Positions 32,105 to 40,369 of a DNA stretch of 64,000 nucleotides are shown in pieces. The stretch lies in contig JADLDB010000151.1 of assembly GCA_020846875.1 (NCBI GenBank), positions 1 to 64,000 on the forward strand, written 5' to 3'. The stretch's first letter is position 1. The number at the start of each line of letters is the position of its first letter. The notes below the pieces were generated by a model that was given only the letters and a program-made list of their open reading frames with translations, was not told the origin of the DNA and did no database searches. Both the position numbers and the translations under genes were made by a program. The DNA is from Myxococcales bacterium. Lineage in GTDB: Bacteria > Myxococcota > Myxococcia > Myxococcales > Myxococcaceae.

Positions 32105-32905
32105 TCAGCGCAGGGGGATGAGGCGGCGCGCTCTCGGCTCGGCCGGCACGGGCAGGCCCAGGCCGGTGAAGAGCTCGCGGCGGATCAGGTGGTAGACGGT
32201 GCGGCTGGTGACGAACTCCCGGTGCGCCACGTCGGCCACCTCGATGTTGAGCAGGTTGGGCGCGTCGTGCGGGTTCTCCAGGATGCAGCTGGGGAAGGGG
32301 TTCACCCGGTCGCCCTTGGAGAAGATGGAGGTGAGGCGCGTGCTTCGCGGGAAGGCGCCCATCTTCAGCCGGCGGATGAAGGGCGACATGGGCGTCAACT
32401 GCCAGATGCTGCGCGAGACGAGCCCGTAGGCGGCGATGCCCAGGTACGCGGACGGTGAGCCGTTGTGGGGGCTGGCCAGGGTGACCAGGTTGCGCACGCG
32501 GCGATCTCCGCCCAGCCGCTTCACGTAATAGGCGCCGATGAGGCCGCCCTTGGAGTGGCCGATGATCGACAGCGGGCCCATGGAGGGGTAGCGCTGGTAC
32601 AGGCGCTCCACCTTGTCGCGCACGTACTCGGCCAGGGAGTCGATGGCGTTGGTGTTGAAGGCGTCGCGCCAGCCCCCCAGGTTGATGCTCCACGCGCAGA
32701 ACTGATCGCGCCGCAGCCGGTGCTCGAGGATCTCGAAGGTGCGCCGGGTGGACATGAAGCCGTACAGCAAGAGGACGGGCCGCGTGCAGTTGGTGAAGTC
32801 CGTGCGGCGGACCACCTTGTTCCCGTTGCGATCGAAGTCGAAGTAGCCGCGGATATAGCGCGCCGCGCGCCTCAGCTGCCTCCACCTGGTGCTCAGCGAC
32901 AGCAT
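32105..32905 (-). CDS. alpha/beta-hydrolase, lipase/esterase-like
   Basis: 266 residues from the Met of MLSLSTRWRQL, which has a GAGGCGCGGG upstream; an earlier ATG (32992) gives an unlikely N-terminus. Oxyanion region VLLLYGFMSTRRT is followed by the nucleophile elbow GHSKGG with Ser118, in triacylglycerol-lipase style, and LVTLASPHNGSP. The acid and His residues cannot be fixed by eye, but VAHREFV near the C-terminus could supply His. No signal peptide is seen. It diverges from an aldo/keto reductase over 182 bp. Confidence 0.82.
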   Translation of the reverse strand: MLSLSTRWRQLRRAARYIRGYFDFDRNGNKVVRRTDFTNCTRPVLLLYGFMSTRRTFEILEHRLRRDQFCAWSINLGGWRDAFNTNAIDSLAEYVRDKVERLYQRYPSMGPLSIIGHSKGGLIGAYYVKRLGGDRRVRNLVTLASPHNGSPSAYLGIAAYGLVSRSIWQLTPMSPFIRRLKMGAFPRSTRLTSIFSKGDRVNPFPSCILENPHDAPNLLNIEVADVAHREFVTSRTVYHLIRRELFTGLGLPVPAEPRARRLIPLR

Positions 32906-33087
32906 CCCGCGCCTCGTTCCGGCCTCTGGCTTGATTGTAGCCACGCGCGCAGGCGCACGCGATTCATCGGTCCGCGGCGGAATGCAGCGCACATCGGGCG
33001 CGCGGGGCCCACCTCGTCACCTTGAGGAGACGGGCCGGAGGAACGGGGTTACAACCGCGCGGATCCGTGGGGCACGGGAGAGCGCAC

Positions 33088-34047
33088 ATGAACTACCGGC
33101 GGCTGGGTCGAGCAGGGCTCAAGGTGAGCGAACTGTCCCTGGGCAGTTGGGTGACGTACGGCGCTCAGGTGGGGGACGACGCGGCGAAGGCCTGCATGGT
33201 GGCGGCGTACGAGGCGGGGGTGAACTTCTTCGACGGCGCCGAGGCCTACGCGAAGGGTGAAGCGGAGCGCGCGATGGGCCGGGTGCTGAAGCAGGTGGGG
33301 TGGCGGCGCGAGGGGCTGGTGCTGTCCTCGAAGATCTTCTGGGGCGGCGACGGGCCCAACGACACCGGGCTGTCCCACAAGCGAGTGATCGAAGGGGTGC
33401 ACGCGGCGCTGAAGCGCTGGCAGACGGACTACCTCGATCTCGTCTTCTGCCACCGGCCGGATCCGAACACGCCCATCGAGGAGACGGTGCGGGCCTTCGA
33501 CGTCCTGGTGAAGCAGGGGAAGGTCTTCTACTGGGGCACCAGCGAGTGGAGCGCGGACGAGGTGAAGGAGGCGTTCCGGTTGGCGAAGGAGCACCACCTC
33601 ACGCCGCCCACCATGGAGCAGCCGCAGTACTCGCTGCTGGCCCGCGCGCGCTTCGAGGTGGAGTACGCGCCGCTGTGGAAGGAGTACGGCTACGGCTCCA
33701 CCAGCTGGAGCCCGCTGGCGTCGGGGATCCTCACCGGCAAGTACGACTCTGGCGTGCCGAAGGACAGCCGCCTGGGGCTGCGGCAGTACGACTGGCTCAA
33801 GGACAAGCTGGTGACGAAGGAGAACCTGGAGAAGGTGAGGCGGCTGGAGCCCTTCGCGAAGGAGCTGGGCTGCAGCCGCGCGCAGCTGGCGCTGGCGTGG
33901 TGCCTCAAGAACCCGAACGTGTCGACGGTGATCACCGGGGCCACCCGCGCCGAGCAGGTGCACGAGAACATGAAGGCGCTCGACGTGGTGGCGAAGCTCT
34001 CGCCCGAGGTGATGCGGAAGCTCGACGCCCTCTTCCCGGTCGGCTGA
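33088..34047 (+). CDS. aldo/keto reductase, Kv-beta-like (AKR6 type)
   Basis: 319 residues starting [19 protein letters not shown], the standard start of this group. The tetrad is Asp and Tyr in [14 protein letters not shown], Lys in LSSKIFWG and His in [25 protein letters not shown] and [14 protein letters not shown] match voltage-gated potassium channel beta-subunit-like reductases. It is convergent with the Cys-rich lipoprotein gene (2-bp gap). Likely an NADPH-dependent carbonyl reductase of broad specificity. Confidence 0.92.
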   Translation: MNYRRLGRAGLKVSELSLGSWVTYGAQVGDDAAKACMVAAYEAGVNFFDGAEAYAKGEAERAMGRVLKQVGWRREGLVLSSKIFWGGDGPNDTGLSHKRVIEGVHAALKRWQTDYLDLVFCHRPDPNTPIEETVRAFDVLVKQGKVFYWGTSEWSADEVKEAFRLAKEHHLTPPTMEQPQYSLLARARFEVEYAPLWKEYGYGSTSWSPLASGILTGKYDSGVPKDSRLGLRQYDWLKDKLVTKENLEKVRRLEPFAKELGCSRAQLALAWCLKNPNVSTVITGATRAEQVHENMKALDVVAKLSPEVMRKLDALFPVG

Positions 34048-34049
34048 AG

Positions 34050-35186
34050 TCACTGCACTTCGACGCAGGTCAAGCCGCTGGTGGGCGTGCAGTTCTGCCC
34101 GATGAGACACCCGCCCACGCCGTCGAAGTCCACGCAGCGGATGGTGCGGCACTGCTCGTCCGTCACGCACTTGCGCCGGGTGATGGTGCACTCGCCGGCG
34201 CTGCACGACTCCAGCGGACAGTCCGAGTCCACCTGGCAGCTGCAGTAGCCGAAGGACGAGCCTTCGCGGATCCGGCACTGGCCGGCGCAGAAGCCGTTGG
34301 GGCTGCCGGGGGCCTTGAGGCACGTCCCTCCGCGCTTGCACTCCTCGTCGGTGGCGCAGGGGAGCCCGGGGTCGCCCGGACACGGCTGCGTGGCGCTGCA
34401 CTGCCAGCGGGTGAACACGACGCGAATGTCCCGGCAGCCGTAGCCGCGCGGGCACTGCTGGCCTTCGCTGCAGTCCGCCCCGCAGTAGGTGGACGCCGTG
34501 CGCGTGTCGATGATGCAGAAGTTCGCGCCCGTCCCGCAGGTGTCGATGCCGCCGCCCGACGTGCAGCGCGCGCAGTAGGGCCGCACGTCGATGTCGAAGT
34601 CCGAGTAGCACTGGGCGCGCGTCACCCCCGCATCCGCGGGCGCCCCGCATTGCTCCCCGAAGCGGCAGAAGCTCTCGTCGGCGCAGAACTGGGGATCGCA
34701 GACGCCTACCTCGCAGCGCGCCAGCTCCTCCGGCGTCGTCCCCGTGCAGGCGCAGGCCACCTCGCCGCACCGGCAGGAGGTGCCCGGGCAGTCGCCGTTC
34801 CTCCGGCACCCGGTGAGGCACTGGCTGCGCGAGGTGTCACACACTTCGCCCAGCGCGCACTGGAGATCGCTGGTGCACCGCCCCCGCGCCAGGCACTGCC
34901 CGCTGGTGGTGTCGCAGAAGAGGGAAGGATCGAGGCAGTCCAGGTTCTTCTCGCAGCCGCTCCGGTCCTGGCAGAAGCCGGCCGTGTTGCAGAACTGCGC
35001 GCCCGGGCACGCCTCGTCGGTGCGGCAATAGCACACGCCCGTCTGCGCCTCGCAGCGGTACGCCGAGGCGGGATCGCCGCAGTCCCGGTCCTCCAGGCAC
35101 CCCTTCGTCGTCAGCTGGTTCGTCTTGCAGCCGCCGACCAGGGCCAGGGCGCCCAGGAGGAGCACCGCACCTGCACGCAGTCTCAT
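34050..35186 (-). CDS. Cys-rich repeat lipoprotein (378 aa)
   Basis: Lipoprotein with signal RLRAGAVLLLGALALVGGC (lipobox VGGC). The mature part is a chain of CxxDxDCxxxxxxCxxxxxxC repeats, about ten units, similar in spacing to the 440-residue lipoprotein at 26266. Internal Gln/Arg/Phe-rich stretches vary. It overlaps the gene upstream (35183-35701) by 4 bp, so the pair is co-translated. Function unknown. Confidence 0.78.
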   Translation of the reverse strand: MRLRAGAVLLLGALALVGGCKTNQLTTKGCLEDRDCGDPASAYRCEAQTGVCYCRTDEACPGAQFCNTAGFCQDRSGCEKNLDCLDPSLFCDTTSGQCLARGRCTSDLQCALGEVCDTSRSQCLTGCRRNGDCPGTSCRCGEVACACTGTTPEELARCEVGVCDPQFCADESFCRFGEQCGAPADAGVTRAQCYSDFDIDVRPYCARCTSGGGIDTCGTGANFCIIDTRTASTYCGADCSEGQQCPRGYGCRDIRVVFTRWQCSATQPCPGDPGLPCATDEECKRGGTCLKAPGSPNGFCAGQCRIREGSSFGYCSCQVDSDCPLESCSAGECTITRRKCVTDEQCRTIRCVDFDGVGGCLIGQNCTPTSGLTCVEVQ

Positions 35187-35701
35187 GGAGTCCCGGCGTC
35201 ACCCGCGGGGGCCGGCGCTCCCCCCGCGTCCTGTCCCAGCAGCCCACCCACCTCGGCGGGTGTGTCTTCCTCGGGCAGGAAGTCCAGCGTCTCGATCGCC
35301 GCGTTGCCGGGCAGGCGCATGTTCATCACCTTCAGCACCTGCCGGTTGTCGGCCTCCATCAACTGCTGGGAGACGGAGCCCGCGTTGACCGGCTGGCTGG
35401 TGAAGATGAGGTGGACCTTCACCGGCCCCTCGTCCAGCGGCACCTTGAAGGGGTGCTTGCCGATCGGCCGGCCCGTCGGGCACTCGTAGGACACGTTGAG
35501 GCGCGACATCGTCAGCTGTCGGGTCAGCCCCGCCATGTTGACGGTGTAGGCGAGGCAGTACGGCAACTGCCCCTCGGCGGGGATCAGCCGGAACGTGGTG
35601 CCCCCGGTGCGCTCGAGGGTGACCCGCTGCTGTGGCGCGGGCTTCTCGGGGCACCCCAGGGTCACCAGCGCGAGGACGGCGGAGAGGACCGTGCGCGTCA
35701 T
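35183..35701 (-). CDS. putative lipoprotein of unknown function
   Basis: 172 residues from MTRTVLSAVLALVTLGC, where LGC gives a lipobox; a Met ten codons earlier is less likely. The mature part is a beta-rich domain with two cysteines (YCLAYTV, VSYECPTG) and ends in an Ala/Pro/Gly/Asp-rich tail (QDAGGAPAPAGDAGTP). It is the first gene of a coupled pair with the Cys-rich lipoprotein and lies 40 bp downstream of the glycosyltransferase gene on the same strand. Confidence 0.7.
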   Translation of the reverse strand: MTRTVLSAVLALVTLGCPEKPAPQQRVTLERTGGTTFRLIPAEGQLPYCLAYTVNMAGLTRQLTMSRLNVSYECPTGRPIGKHPFKVPLDEGPVKVHLIFTSQPVNAGSVSQQLMEADNRQVLKVMNMRLPGNAAIETLDFLPEEDTPAEVGGLLGQDAGGAPAPAGDAGTP

Positions 35702-35741
35702 CAAGGCCACCTTCACACAGGCCGATTTCACAGGGAAGCGC

Positions 35742-37565
35742 TCATCGCTGCCGCCGGTAGATCACCACCTGGGGGGTCTCGTCCAGGTACAGCCCGTACA
35801 CCGGCCGGGTGGTGCCGAAGGCCTGCCAGGTCATGAACTCGTGCTCCCGGAATTCCTGGTGGTACTGGTAGGCGACGAGGTCTGCTTCGGGGGGCGAGCC
35901 GACGATCACCAGGTCCGTTCGCAGCATGCCGTTGCGCTGGTAGTCCCGCACCTGCCCGCCGTGGTTCTCGTGCAGGTACACCCGCTCGCCCGGCCGCGCG
36001 TTGGCGTTCAGCCACGGAAGCACGCCCGTGAGGTTGTTGGCCCAGAACTGGCGCTGCATGCCCAGGCTGGCCGCGCCGGGCACGCCGCCCGCCAGCTCGG
36101 AGTAGGCGCTGGTGCCGAACTCGTAGAGCCGCACGGTGGCGAGGAGGGCGGGCAGGGCGCAGGCCACCGCCAGGGCCCCGAAGACGCGCCGCTCGCTGGC
36201 GCCTTTCCAGCGGGGCTTGAGCCACTCGGTGAGGCCCCACGCGCCGCGGGCCAGCGCGCCCCCCGCCAGCACCGCCAGGAAGGGCATGGACGGGAACCAG
36301 TGCTTCACCCCGCCGAAGTGCGGCACCTGGGGCTGGCTGATGATCGCGATGGACGTCACCGCGTTCGCCAGCACCAGCAGCTCCAGCAGCGTCACCTTCC
36401 GCTGCCAGACGCGCCAGCACACCCACGCGAAGCCCGTGGTCATCGGCACGAAGAGGGAGGTGGGCACGGTGAGCGCCGTCTTCACCACCACGTAGCTCAA
36501 GGGGAAGGGCGGGGCCCGGAGCAGCTCGCCCAGGTAGAACCAGGCGTAGTGGTTGTGGGTGAGGTGGAAGTTCAAATACCAGGCGGTGCGCTCGACCGGG
36601 TGGTGCCACAGGTACGGCCAGTGCAGGTAGAAGATCACCGGCCCCAGCACCGCCATCGCCACCAGCGGGGCCACCGCGCGGAAGGTGCCTTCGTGCGCTT
36701 TCGCGAGCCGCCAGCTCAGCACGCCCCCGGCCACGCACGCCGCCACGAAGACGGCCAGGTGGGGACTGAGCACCGAGAAGCCGGCCAGCATCCGCTGCGG
36801 CCCCAGCGCCACCGCCATCACCGCGTACAGCACCGCGGCGAAGACGAAGGCGCCGTTGATCCAGAGGAACAGCTCTCGCGCCTTCGGGCTGTCCTTCGAC
36901 GCGCGCCAGCCCAGCACCAGGGAGAAGGGCGTCAGCACCACCGGCAGGAAGAAGCCGTTGTGCTTGGTGCCCAGCGCCAGGCCGAAGGCGATCCCGGTGT
37001 AGATCCACCAGCGCTTCTCCGTCAGCGCGCGGAAGAAGGCGTACACCACCAGCGTCCACATCGCGGCGATCGGCACGTCGAAGCAGGACAGGTGGGCGTT
37101 GAAGAACTGCCGGGGCACGAGGAAGAAGGACACCGCCGCGAAGAGGGCCGCCGGCCGGCCGAAGAGGCGGCGGGTGAGCGCGTAGATCAGCGGGAGGATC
37201 AACGCCGCGAAGGCGAAGGCGGGCACCCGGAAGGCCGCGGCGGGGCGCAAGAGCCCCAGCTTCTCGTGCAGCACCACGTAGGAGATCCCGAACAGGTTCT
37301 TCATGAGCGCCGGGTGCTCGTGGTTGAAGTCGAAGGCGCGGGCGATCGCCTCGTCGGTGAAGGCCTGGGACGGGGACGACAGGAGCAGCTGGAACCAGCG
37401 GGCGTGGCTCTCGGCGGCGTGGAAGTAGACGGACTCGTCGCGCACGAAGCCCACCGGCTGCTCGGTGAGGAGCAGCGCGACGAAGCCCGCCGCGAAGAGG
37501 GCCCAGCCGATCCGGCGATCGAGGCGGCGCTCTTTGGCCTCAAAGGTGAGGGGGGGCTTCGTCAC
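35742..37565 (-). CDS. PMT/ArnT-like membrane glycosyltransferase (GT39 type)
   Basis: Polytopic glycosyltransferase of 607 residues using lipid-linked sugar donors on the outer side of the inner membrane. GTG start overlaps the stop of the preceding gene. After TM1 the first loop has VRDESVYFHAAESHARW with the conserved acidic catalytic pair (Asp-Glu), then FNHEHPALMKNLFG, as in the dolichyl-phosphate-mannose mannosyltransferase superfamily. About ten to twelve hydrophobic segments follow, and a soluble C-terminal domain of ~110 residues. The acceptor (protein, lipid A or polysaccharide) is unknown. Confidence 0.88.
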   Translation of the reverse strand: MTKPPLTFEAKERRLDRRIGWALFAAGFVALLLTEQPVGFVRDESVYFHAAESHARWFQLLLSSPSQAFTDEAIARAFDFNHEHPALMKNLFGISYVVLHEKLGLLRPAAAFRVPAFAFAALILPLIYALTRRLFGRPAALFAAVSFFLVPRQFFNAHLSCFDVPIAAMWTLVVYAFFRALTEKRWWIYTGIAFGLALGTKHNGFFLPVVLTPFSLVLGWRASKDSPKARELFLWINGAFVFAAVLYAVMAVALGPQRMLAGFSVLSPHLAVFVAACVAGGVLSWRLAKAHEGTFRAVAPLVAMAVLGPVIFYLHWPYLWHHPVERTAWYLNFHLTHNHYAWFYLGELLRAPPFPLSYVVVKTALTVPTSLFVPMTTGFAWVCWRVWQRKVTLLELLVLANAVTSIAIISQPQVPHFGGVKHWFPSMPFLAVLAGGALARGAWGLTEWLKPRWKGASERRVFGALAVACALPALLATVRLYEFGTSAYSELAGGVPGAASLGMQRQFWANNLTGVLPWLNANARPGERVYLHENHGGQVRDYQRNGMLRTDLVIVGSPPEADLVAYQYHQEFREHEFMTWQAFGTTRPVYGLYLDETPQVVIYRRQR

Positions 37566-38488
37566 GGGGCCCTCCCGTAGCCGTACACCTCGAGGCACAG
37601 CTCGCGCGCGTTGGGGTTGGGCGCCTGCACCCACGCCCGCACCGTCGCACCGTCCGGCACGCCCTGCTGCTGCACCGTCCACCGCGCCTCCACCCCCGCC
37701 GGGACGGAGAGCGGCGCCACCTTGCCGTTGACTTCCAGGCCCACCTCGCTGCCCGTCACGCCCTGGACCCAGGAGGCGCGCTCCCAGGTGTAGCCAGTGT
37801 GCAGCACCACCTCCTCGGCGGCGGGCACCGGCGGCAACTCCACCACCAGCTTCGTGGGCCCTCCCGGAGGATCGAAGCGCAGGCACGGCCTGGGCTCGAA
37901 GTGCACGTCGTGCCACTCGGCGGCCACCACCTTGCCGTTGGGGCAGCGGTGCCCGTTCCCGGTCCACGGACAGCTCTGGCGCGCGCCGTCGGGGCCCTCC
38001 AGGTACACGGAGAGCTGCGGGAGGAGCGCCTTCGCGGAGAAGATGAGGGGCCGGAACCTCCCGTTGGTGAAGAGGGTGAGGCGCAGGTTGCCGAAGTCGC
38101 GGGCCTCGCCCACCTTCGTCCGGGACGGGAGGAACTTCTTGTCGAAGCCGCCCTCGTCGGCACGCGGGAGGTGGGGCTCGCTGAGGACCCAGATGCGCGG
38201 GTGCGGGGTGAGATCCTCCCCGTCGCTGTGGAGGTGGCCCACCACGGGCAGGCCTTCGGGCACGTAGATGCGGGCGCGCTCGGTCCACCAGGGGTGCAGC
38301 AGCACCACGTCACCGGGCCGGGCCTCCTTCGCCAGCACCTGCGCGACGGCCTGGTAGTCGGCTTCCGCGACGTGGGTGGACGGCAGCCAGAGCTGGAAGC
38401 CCAGGGCCCAGAGGGCGACGGCGAGGACGAGGGCGCCCTCCACCAGGGGCCACCGGCCTTCCGGGGTGTGGGCGGCGCCGTCGCTCAC
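37562..38488 (-). CDS. membrane-anchored protein, glycosyltransferase partner
   Basis: 308 residues, GTG start overlapping the stop of carG by 4 bp. One membrane helix near 14-36 (VEGALVLAVALWALGFQLWL) is followed by a ~100-residue part with VLLHPWWTERARIYVPEG and VVGHLHSDGED, which resembles the C-terminal soluble domains of GT39-type enzymes. A beta-sandwich-like C-terminal half with two to three Cys follows. It overlaps the glycosyltransferase gene by 4 bp, so it is probably a partner or split part of that enzyme. No family name can be given. Confidence 0.68.
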   Translation of the reverse strand: MSDGAAHTPEGRWPLVEGALVLAVALWALGFQLWLPSTHVAEADYQAVAQVLAKEARPGDVVLLHPWWTERARIYVPEGLPVVGHLHSDGEDLTPHPRIWVLSEPHLPRADEGGFDKKFLPSRTKVGEARDFGNLRLTLFTNGRFRPLIFSAKALLPQLSVYLEGPDGARQSCPWTGNGHRCPNGKVVAAEWHDVHFEPRPCLRFDPPGGPTKLVVELPPVPAAEEVVLHTGYTWERASWVQGVTGSEVGLEVNGKVAPLSVPAGVEARWTVQQQGVPDGATVRAWVQAPNPNARELCLEVYGYGRAP

Positions 38489-38997
38489 GACTTCATGCTG
38501 CGGATCTTCGCTTCGGTCTGCTCGCGGCAGAAGGTGCAGAAGCTGGCGTCGCCCAGCGGGTACGACGGGGTCCACTGCGGGTACATCGCGCAGCGGGGAT
38601 CGAGGCAGTGGTGCAGGCCGTAGGCGTGGCCGACCTCCTGCATCGCGTGGCGGGCCAGCAGGCGCACGTTCTCCGCCACGTTCTTGATGTGGGCAGCGGT
38701 CACCACCACGCGCTGGCCGTCGTAGCGGGCGAGGCCGGTGGTGGGGGCTTCTCCCGAAGGCAGCTTGCGCGGGGCCAGCTTGCGGGTGGTGAGGAAGAGC
38801 ACCTTGTCGTCGGAGAAGGCGTGCACCTGGGGCAGGGTGTCGAGCAGCTTGTTGGCGTCGTACGGCTCCTGCTGGCCGTGCGGGACGGTGACGGGCCCGG
38901 CGTGCTCCGCGCCCACGCCGAACGTCTGGTACAGGACGCGCGAGAGCTCCTTGAGCACCGGCGCGTCGAACTCGTCGAGGGTGACGATGCGGATCAT
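38485..38997 (-). CDS. carG: CarG-like zinc-binding transcription factor (archaemetzincin-like fold)
   Basis: 170 residues. The zinc region reads QEVGHAYGLHHC (Gln120-Glu121-x-x-His124-x-x-Gly127-x-x-His130-Cys131), then Cys136-Ala-Met138 and Cys154-x-x-Cys157. This is the archaemetzincin layout HExxHxxGxxHCx4CxM...CxxC with the first His replaced by Gln, which I recall as a hallmark of Myxococcus CarG, a non-protease partner of CarD. It lies 18 bp downstream of carD on the same strand, the order known in Myxococcus. A true protease is therefore unlikely. It overlaps the membrane-protein gene downstream by 4 bp. Confidence 0.85.
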   Translation of the reverse strand: MIRIVTLDEFDAPVLKELSRVLYQTFGVGAEHAGPVTVPHGQQEPYDANKLLDTLPQVHAFSDDKVLFLTTRKLAPRKLPSGEAPTTGLARYDGQRVVVTAAHIKNVAENVRLLARHAMQEVGHAYGLHHCLDPRCAMYPQWTPSYPLGDASFCTFCREQTEAKIRSMKS

Positions 38998-39015
38998 CTG
39001 GAGAGTCCTTCCGGG

Positions 39016-39987
39016 CTACTTCTTGCCCTTCGCCTTGCCCTTCGCGGGTGGGTGAGCGGCCTCGGGTGGCTTCGGCTTGGGCGGGCGGCCGCGCTTCTTC
39101 GGCGGTGGTGGTACGGCGGGCTCCGGGGGCTTCGGCTTGGGCGGACGGCCGCGCTTCTTCGGCAGCGGCAGCGCGGGCAGGGCGACGGCGAGCGGCTCCG
39201 TCACCTCGACGTCGGACACCACCGACTTCTTCCCCTTCGGGGCCTTCGCCTCGGCCTTCGGAGCCTTCGCCTCCTTGCCCTTCGCGGCCTTCGCTGGCTT
39301 CTTCGTCCCGTCGCCTTCTTCGCCGTCCTCGCCCGCTTCCCCGCTGGCCTCGCTGCCTTCGCCGCCCTCGCCGGCTTCGGCCTCGGACTCGCTGGACTCG
39401 CCGTCGAGGCCCAGGAGATCTTCGCCCAGCCCCAGCTCGTCGTCCTCGCCCAGGCCCTGGAACTCCTCGATGGAGCGCTTGGGGCGCTCCTTGCCGGGCG
39501 GGAAGAGGAGGACGTCCAGCGAGTCTTCGGCGTCGGCCGCGGTGATGCCCAGGGCGGCGGCCAGCTCCTCCACGAAGAGGTGCCGCGCGTCGTTGTACTG
39601 GCCGCGCTCCTTGGGGGGCAGGGGCCGCAATTCGGACAGCACCTGCAGGCCCTTGACCACCTCGGCCAGGCCCACCAGGCCGCCTTCGGACAGGCGCGCG
39701 GTGTTGTCGCGGGCGCGCTTCTTCCAGTCCAGCGAGGCGCGCTCGCTGTCAGACTTGAGGAACTCGAACACCTTCTTCACGTCGTCGCCGGTGGAGACGC
39801 GGCGCACGCCGTTCCTCGCCAGCTTCTCCTTGGGCACCTTCACCTTGGCGCCCGTCTCCGCGAAGACGAGGCTGACGAAGGTGAGGCGCTGGCCGGCGAT
39901 CTCCTCGGTCTTGATGTCGGTGACCGTGCAGAGCCCCTGGTTCGGGTACACCACGCGATCGCCGATGGCGAGCGACAGGTCGGTCAT
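39016..39987 (-). CDS. carD: CarD global regulator with HMGA-like AT-hook tail
   Basis: 323 residues (M. xanthus CarD about 316). Residues of about 1-165 form the CarD/CdnL-TRCF-like RNA-polymerase-interacting domain (LAIGDRVVYPNQGLCTVTDI, KVPKEKLARNGVRRV, WKKRARDN). An acidic stretch (about 190-225, EAEAGEGGEGSEASGEAGED) and Lys/Ala-rich region follow. Two AT-hooks, KKRGRPPKPKPPEP and KKRGRPPKPKPPEA, lie at about 276-305, fewer than the four of M. xanthus as I recall it. CarD with CarG controls light-induced carotenogenesis, fruiting and several ECF sigma factors. GAGGGC acts as ribosome binding site; a terminator lies just upstream. Confidence 0.95.
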   Translation of the reverse strand: MTDLSLAIGDRVVYPNQGLCTVTDIKTEEIAGQRLTFVSLVFAETGAKVKVPKEKLARNGVRRVSTGDDVKKVFEFLKSDSERASLDWKKRARDNTARLSEGGLVGLAEVVKGLQVLSELRPLPPKERGQYNDARHLFVEELAAALGITAADAEDSLDVLLFPPGKERPKRSIEEFQGLGEDDELGLGEDLLGLDGESSESEAEAGEGGEGSEASGEAGEDGEEGDGTKKPAKAAKGKEAKAPKAEAKAPKGKKSVVSDVEVTEPLAVALPALPLPKKRGRPPKPKPPEPAVPPPPKKRGRPPKPKPPEAAHPPAKGKAKGKK

Positions 39988-39997
39988 TCAGCCCTCG

Positions 39998-40034
39998 AAA
40001 ACGAGAAAAGCCCTGCGCTTGCGTAGCACAGGGC
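39998..40034 (-). terminator. intrinsic terminator 10 nt upstream of the carD start codon
   Basis: On the minus strand a 9-bp stem (GCCCTGTGC with GCGCAGGGC, one G-U pair) with a 7-nt loop is followed by TTTTCTCGTTTT. It ends the 54-residue peptide transcript at 40066-40230. Because the U-tract ends 10 nt before the carD ATG, any carD message starting further upstream must read through it, so it could act as an attenuator. Stem arms are 40010-40018 and 40026-40034. Confidence 0.72.
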
Positions 40035-40065
40035 CTTCGCATTGGAAGGGAGGAGTGGGGCCGCG

Positions 40066-40230
40066 TCAGTGGTGCTGATCGTTCAGCTTCTTGAGCAGCT
40101 CGTGCAGCCGCGCGTCGATGGCGGCCTGCACCTCCGCGTCCGACGGGTGCGGCTTCGGCTGGGGGCGCGCCGCCAGCGCCACGCCCGCCACCGCCGCCGA
40201 GAGAGCCACCATCGCGATCAGCTTCTTCAT
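40066..40230 (-). CDS. small secreted peptide (54 aa)
   Basis: A short gene with very good translation signals: AAGGAGG five to ten bases before the ATG, and a clean signal peptide (MKKLIAMVALSAAVAGVALA). The mature ~34 residues are basic and end in HELLKKLNDQHH, with a predicted helix (DAEVQAAIDARLHELLKKL). A candidate promoter lies upstream and a terminator 30 bp downstream, so it looks like a complete monocistronic unit. No family is recognised. It lies directly upstream of carD. Confidence 0.72.
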   Translation of the reverse strand: MKKLIAMVALSAAVAGVALAARPQPKPHPSDAEVQAAIDARLHELLKKLNDQHH

Positions 40231-40264
40231 GTCCGTTGCCTCCTTGGGTGTGATGAGTACCCAC

Positions 40265-40292
40265 AGAGTAGGAGAGGCGCGGCGGTGATCAA
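40265..40292 (-). promoter_or_regulatory. candidate promoter for the 54-aa peptide
   Basis: On the minus strand TTGATC (40287-40292), a 16-bp spacer and TACTCT (40265-40270) resemble a sigma-70 promoter. The -10 ends about 34 bp before the ATG of the small gene. An AT-rich block (GAAAAATTG) covers the -35. Confidence 0.45.
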
Positions 40293-40299
40293 TTTTTCG

Positions 40300-40319
40300 G
40301 CTACAGGCCGGCCTGTAGC
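40300..40319. promoter_or_regulatory. perfect 20-bp palindrome
   Basis: GCTACAGGCCGGCCTGTAGC is symmetric at all 20 positions and has no loop. It lies 7 bp upstream of the candidate -35 box and between cyaY and the 54-aa peptide gene. No T-tract follows it on either strand, which argues against a terminator and favours binding of a dimeric repressor or activator. Confidence 0.6.
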
Positions 40320-40369
40320 GGCACGTGGCTTTCGGCTGGTTCGCCCGGGGGAAGGCTGCGCGGTGAGCC

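Noticed and set aside
38485-38997. Archaemetzincin protease
   Set aside because: The first motif His is Gln and the gene follows carD, so CarG is the better reading.
40300-40319. Rho-independent terminator of cyaY
   Set aside because: The 20-bp palindrome has no loop and no T-tract follows on the minus strand.
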